NCBI GenBank assembly: GCA_963930775.1
Contig: OZ005692.1
Coordinates: forward strand, 2,280,135-2,344,134
Direction of reading: 5' to 3'
Length of the DNA: 64,000 nucleotides
DNA from: Cliona cf. orientalis
Taxonomy: Eukaryota > Porifera > Demospongiae > Clionaida > Clionaidae
A program made the position numbers and the translations under genes. Shown in pieces: positions 59,527-64,000 of this stretch. The notes under the pieces are model-generated. The model saw only the letters and a program-made list of their open reading frames with translations, had not been told where the DNA came from and did not search any database. Every line of letters begins with the position of its first letter. Within the stretch, counting starts at the first letter, position 1.

Positions 59527-60255
59527 TCCCCAGTAGCAATTTACTTTTCGGTGGTTATGAGGTAATTGTGGTGTAACCTATGGTGAAATTATGATGAAAT
59601 TGTGATGCAACCTATGAGGTAATTATGAAAAATCCAGGGCCTCGCTGGAGCCTTTCTGGGACCTGAAAATCAGTAAAATTTAATATGTAGAATATGTAGA
59701 GTACTGTAGTTAATCGAATACAATGTATGATCCAATCTAATATAAAAAATTAGCATTTTACGAATTCTCATAACGTACATACATATGGAGCGATTGACGA
59801 CCTTTACCAGAAAACGTGCGTGTTTTTCAAAATTGAAATTATTTTTTTTCCATACGTAGTATTAGATTAAGCATGCATGCATCCAGCGAATACATTACAA
59901 GCTGAGCGCTACTTTCTCTGAGAAGTACCGTTGGTTGAACTTCACATTTTTTTGGCTTACGTAATGCCGTGGATAAATAAAGCTAGCCTTGCACTATATA
60001 TAGCACGCATCATTGTCACTAGGGGCTGGCCTGCGTGAGACTGCAGCAGCGCGACCAACCTGAAATTCGGAAGGAATACTGTGCCATCGAGTTCGTCTCT
60101 GTGATTGATGCATTGAAATTTGTCACTATCAAGGTTGAGAGTCGATCTTAGACGCCATCTCCATGATTTCTGGGGCCAGCATCGATTGATGTATACTCAT
60201 TCTATTGATGACCTTTTACCACATGCACCATTACACTATGCAACTACTGGGTTTA
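59527..60255 (-). repeat. Reverse copy R3 of the 500-bp repeat (interrupted)
   Basis: 59527-59680 and 59880-60255 are the reverse complement of parts of R2 (CCCCAGTAGCAATTTACTTTTC, CCTCGCTGGAGCCTTTCTGG, ATCCAGCGAATACATTACAAG, TGACCTTTTACCACATGCAC). The 59702-59880 stretch between is the second copy of the 160-bp repeat, seen also at 57232-57393. Confidence 0.75.
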
Positions 60256-60267
60256 TGGTCAAGCGTT

Positions 60268-61185
60268 CATCATAGAGTCGGTAGACTCTACAAGTACGGA
60301 TGGCCCGGATACTCCTTATATGTAATACATTATAAAAATCCAAATATCTCAAAACAGGTAACTTTGTGAAATTTCTAAGTGTAAAAATCGGAATCTACAG
60401 CAAATTATCTAACAAGACCAAGATCATCCATCAATTCAATTGTATACGCAAGAACTAGATGTTCAAAAAAATAGCCATTTGTCAAGGTTTCTTTCTTCTT
60501 TCTTCCTCATTTCCACATCTAACTCAAGACTGTATGGACCTCTCACCTTAGTTCTTATATAAATCCACTCTATTTTGTAGCGCGCAGTGCAGTGGCACGC
60601 TAGTTTGGCCTTATCTCGACAGTTACATAATAGTGGGTGTGTACGGCGCATTAACGATTGGGTGTGTCTGATAACGCCATTTTGTGATATAATGCGCATG
60701 CTCATAATGTGTTGCCATGGTGAAGTCATGTGACTGTAGTCAGCGGCGCCTAGCTAGCTAGCTAGCGCCTCGAACCAAGCTAGCTTAGCCTAACTAGCCA
60801 TAGCTAAGCGCCAGGCTCTCCCGCGCGAGCTAGGCCAGCGCGAGCGCGATAAAGCGAACCTAGCTAGAGACTAGCGTGTGCAGCACTAATACTGCGCTGG
60901 GATATGGAGACTCGAGGCCTCAACGTACGGGCGCGGCACGACCCTCTGCCGCAAATCGGTGTAACAGCCAGCTCAGTACTCAGTGTCAGTAGTGACAAAG
61001 ATAGTCGATAAAATCAATAAATTATAGCTATACTAGTACTAGAGTCTCATCGGCTTTATCGGCTATGCGCTAGGCGAGTTAATGAGGGGCGTGGCTACTA
61101 CTTTTACGCGCACGCGCGAACTTCGGCACCTCCCATCTATACTTAATGTATATAGTTGCACTCATGCAATAAAAAAGAACAGAAA
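60268..61185 (-). repeat. Right arm of the large inverted repeat
   Basis: Reverse complement, with divergence, of 57115-58397. Both arms contain an open frame of about 78 codons (57968-58204 plus; 60463-60699 minus), but many differences change residues, so coding is doubtful. Confidence 0.7.
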
Positions 61186-61187
61186 CA

Positions 61188-61566
61188 AGTGTAAAAACAA
61201 TTGAATAAAATTGAAGGATGAAGTAGGGATGGCAATGCCAAAAAGCACACAAACAAGATTTTTAGGGATAAGAGATAATCACAACCACTATACATCCCTA
61301 CGCTTGCTTTTTGAGTAGCATGGGGATCATAAATAGTCAATAATAATAATATAAAAATTATAGATAGGGAGAACATTAATTTCTCCCATATGCAAGTCAA
61401 GAACACTCCAAGGATAGCATGAGTCGACATCAATATTAAATCAAGAAAAGCAAGCGTAGAGATGTATAGTGGTTGTGATTATCTCTTATCCCTAAAAATC
61501 TTGTTTGTGTGCTTTTTGGCATTGCCATCCCTACTTCATCCTTCAATTTTATTCAATTGTTTTTAC
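61188..61566. mobile_element. Foldback element, ATGAAGTAGGGATGG family, copy 2
   Basis: Arms 61188-61316 and 61440-61566 share GGATGAAGTAGGGATGGCAA, TTTTTAGGGATAAGAGATAA and CATCCCTACGCTTGC. It is better preserved than copy 1 and lies just upstream of the DEATH exon. Confidence 0.8.
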
Positions 61567-61692
61567 ACTTATTCTAATTAGGATCTCTACGATTTCGAAT
61601 AATATTATGCATTGGGCATGTGTGCACACATACATGTACCAGTACCAACTACACCAAATCATGTATATTGTATTCACTTTGCTGATTTATAG

Positions 61693-62082
61693 AATTGGTT
61701 GATGAGATCCTCTCAACAATTGATGACACAACATTTGGTGAGTCCATAGCTATCTATTTCCATTCTAAGAGAGAAAATGTTATGTGCTGTATTCTTTCAG
61801 ACGAGGAGAGTTGGAATGATGTCATAATCGCTTGTAGCCCACTGGCTGCTAAGTGGAAACAGCTTAGTGGATTTATGGGATTGTCTTTCAAAACAATTCG
61901 TACCATCAAGGACAATAATGATGATAATGAATGTTCCTGGAACGAGGCTCTCATGCAGTGGATTCTCCGAGACTATAACACAGAGAAATACGGTCTCCCC
62001 TCCTGGAAATCACTTCTGAAAACAGTTAGCAGAGTGGACCAACCCCTGTTTGAGAAACTCGCTAGAGAGCATCAAGCTAAAG
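61693..62082 (+). CDS. DEATH-domain exon (probable NLR-type or adaptor gene)
   Basis: The exon is bounded by TTTATAG (acceptor 61691-61692) and AAAG|GTGGGT (donor from 62083); 390 bases, phase 1 at both ends, so it can be joined or skipped without frame change. It encodes about 130 residues. After a short lead (LVDEILSTIDDTTFGE) comes SPLAAKWKQLSGFMGLSFKT, a charged turn, EALMQWILRDY, SWKSLLKTVSRVDQPLFEKL and AREHQ, the helical pattern of a death domain (W-K-x-L, L-x-x-W, SWxxLLxxL). The 2A exon at 51795-51918 ends in the matching phase. Downstream NACHT or repeat domains, if any, lie beyond the window. A Tc1-like element follows within the next intron. Confidence 0.7.
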
Positions 62083-62189
62083 GTGGGTGTACAGCGACGC
62101 ACAATGTTAACATACAGTTGGTACAACACAATGCACAACATACAGTTGGTATAGAATCGGCTTCCGTGCAGGTGTTGTACATGTATATA

Positions 62190-62960
62190 CAGTAGCGGTC
62201 AATAAAAATTAACGTTCCGTTGCGTCCGACAATCGTACCAATGGGCATACTGATTAGTCTTCACACCATTCTCATAAATGTTATCGCAAGCTCGCTTCCG
62301 TTTTCTATCTCACAGCACGGCCCGCGCTGTTATTGAAATAAACGACCACGCCTACCCTACCGTTTGACGTTCAACGTTTGTTCACGTTCAGTTCTCTACG
62401 CAACTGAGACGTGTGAAAAGATGGTTTTTTCAACGTACAAGAAGCAGCGAATTCTCTTTTTTGCTTTGAGAGGTCTGAAGAGTCCTGCTATAGCAAAAGA
62501 ACTACAAAAGGAAGGATTGAAGTGTTTGAGGATCGATATTTACAAGTTTTTGAAATGACTGGTTCAATCCGAAGACGAGTAGGCTCTGGATGTCCATCAA
62601 AGGTTACAGCAGAAATCAAAGAGATAGTTGAAAGACAAATGAGAACTGACGACGAAACTACTGCATACCAGCTTCATCACCTCCTGACGGACAAGGGCTA
62701 CACCATCTCCCTTCGCACAATACTTCATTGTAGGACTGCTCTGGGATGGATATTTCACGGTAGCGTGTACTGCCAGCTAATACGAGAAGCTAACAAGGCC
62801 AAGCGACTTGCTTGGGCCCAAGAACACCTCGATGATTCCTTCGAGGACGTCATCTGGACCGATGAGTGTACAGTGCAGATGGAGAGTTATCGAAGATTCA
62901 CGCACAGGAAGCTTAGTGAAGCTCCTCGTCCAAAGCCAAGGTACATTTGTAAAAAATAAT
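62190..62960 (+). mobile_element. Tc1-like transposon, 3'-truncated
   Basis: Begins CAGTAGCGGTCAATAAAAAT next to TA (62188-62189). The transposase frame starts near 62421 (MVFSTYKKQRILFFALRGLK, an N-terminal DNA-binding helix region), shifts frame near 62556, then continues GSIRRRVGSGCPSK, ISLRTILHCRTALGW and the first catalytic aspartate region VIWTDECTVQ. It ends after KPRYICKK; the rest of the DDE domain and the right terminus are missing. Confidence 0.8.
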
Positions 62961-63726
62961 AAGTATATTTAATGTCACAATCATGGGATAATGTGGTGAT
63001 CATCTATTAACAGTACATGCTCACAAAACATAGAGACGTAGTTTATGCACAAACAGTATCCTGCCTGGGCAAAATTACCCATGAGTACCGTGCGCATGCG
63101 CGGATGGAAGCGGTTGCAGAGGCCACACCCCTCATAGCAACTAACTGTACGTGTGCAACGGCGATGTTCTTGCTCTGCTCGAATGTTGCTACCAGACTAC
63201 TGATAGGTGTGATAAACAACAGGCAACAGACCTCGCCTCTCACTTCGCTCGAGGCTTGGTGACTATCGCCGGTGCACGGCACTTTCGCACCAATTGTTCG
63301 ACAATGCATCTCTAGCTAGCTGTACGTAGCTACGGCCCGAGGCACTCGACTTGGTGCACACAGCCCTACAGTTTTGACCAATCCTGAGCCTTGTAGTGAA
63401 GACTTTCTCATAACAACTGGGCGCATCCAAGACGCGTATCCATGCCCTCATGTAATGACATGGAGTGTTTGATACCTTTTTCAGATGAACCACATGTGCA
63501 GCTGTTTGGTTGCACTGACTATCATAGCAGGAAAAGAGCACCACTTCAAGTCGGCCGTCGCCATCTGTAGAATAGGTAAGGGGTCGTCAGATCAAGTCAT
63601 CACAGTATAGTGGCCACCTATGATATAAATGATCAGTGGCTGCAGTAGACAGGGGGCTGCTTTAAAGCTAGGGAGGTAACTTTTTCTGAGCATGCTGAGC
63701 CCATAATAATAATAATATTATAGTAA
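62961..63726. other. Unannotated interval with one possible exon
   Basis: The only coding hint is 63486-63574, which follows TTTTTCAG and ends before GTAAGG. It is open in the phase starting ATGAACCAC, but that phase does not match the DEATH exon donor, and the matching phase meets a stop. No gene is claimed. Confidence 0.25.
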
Positions 63727-63965
63727 TTGAAGGGTTGAGAACCATAGTGGGCTAACCCCAAATTAAATGTGGGGAATTATCTAAAGAGCCCAAAAATGGA
63801 CTAAAAACCATACATTGTACTCTACCAAGTTATTGAAATTTTCAGAAATGTGAATTTTCTGCAGCTCATGAGACACATTTTGAACATATCTTCGAGATTG
63901 GGGGCTAATTCAACATTTGTGGGTTAGCCCCACTATGGTTCTCAGCTCATGCATATCAGCCCCTT
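63727..63965. mobile_element. MITE, TTGAAGGGCTGAG family, copy 2
   Basis: Reverse-orientation relative of 12303-12530: TTGAAGGGTTGAGAACC, GGGGAATTATCTAAAGAGCC, GGGTTAGCCCCACTATGG. The right terminus is degraded after CTCAGCT. Confidence 0.75.
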
Positions 63966-64000
63966 GTATATAATATTAAAAGAACTGGAGATAATAATTA

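Noticed and set aside
63486..63574. Candidate next exon of the DEATH gene
   Set aside because: The phase required by the DEATH exon donor meets a stop before the GTAAGG donor, and no domain is recognisable.

Overview
The window looks like nuclear DNA of a demosponge, most likely Amphimedon or a close relative. This is inferred from the short AT-rich introns with GT-AG borders, tandemly expanded kinase-kelch and RING-TRAF genes, a DEATH-domain exon paired with a 2A-bearing exon, dense MITEs, and a 200-base N gap typical of a draft assembly. Nothing prokaryotic is present.

Region 1 (1-36.3 kb) is dominated by a three-gene cassette present three times in the same order and orientation: a kinase/coiled-coil/kelch gene on the minus strand, a RING-TRAF gene on the minus strand, and a multi-pass membrane protein on the plus strand. 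Block A (307-9533) reads as intact throughout. Block B (15715-24762) has a kinase exon with 8 extra bases and a membrane gene lacking 7 bases; its TRAF gene is intact. Block C (25987-36295) is damaged in all three genes. A diverged, intact fourth kinase-kelch gene (10358-14613, plus strand) lies between A and B, next to a remnant of the membrane gene. The constant exon lengths (117 and 567 bases) and phase-0 introns of the kinase genes locate the lesions to within a few bases. A GGTAAAAGGTCGTCA-type motif lies 136-138 bp upstream of each TRAF start codon and recurs elsewhere in the window.

Region 2 (36.5-50.5 kb) holds three copies of a POT/SLC15-like transporter (a fragment, a copy with two offsetting frameshifts, and a copy running into the assembly gap), a single-pass membrane protein split by a one-base frame break, a 500-bp tandem repeat, and a nested transposon complex. 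In that complex a non-LTR retrotransposon split a remnant of the membrane gene (7-bp target duplication), and was itself hit by a foldback element (9-bp duplication) and by a further insertion carrying a second retrotransposon fragment.

Region 3 (50.5-64 kb) carries a short exon encoding a hydrophobic leader and a 2A-like ribosome-skipping motif (51795-51918) and, 9.8 kb downstream in compatible phase, a DEATH-domain exon (61693-62082). The two are probably the 5' end of an innate-immunity (NLR-type) gene continuing beyond the window. The intervening intron is packed with a decayed Mutator-like transposase with a YqaJ-type nuclease domain, foldback elements, large inverted repeats, a SINE-like repeat and several MITEs; a truncated Tc1-like transposase follows the DEATH exon.

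The expressed products suggest membrane sensing and cytoplasmic signalling (kinase-kelch, TRAF ubiquitin ligase, DEATH adaptor), but co-function of the cassette genes is inferred only from their repeated linkage.
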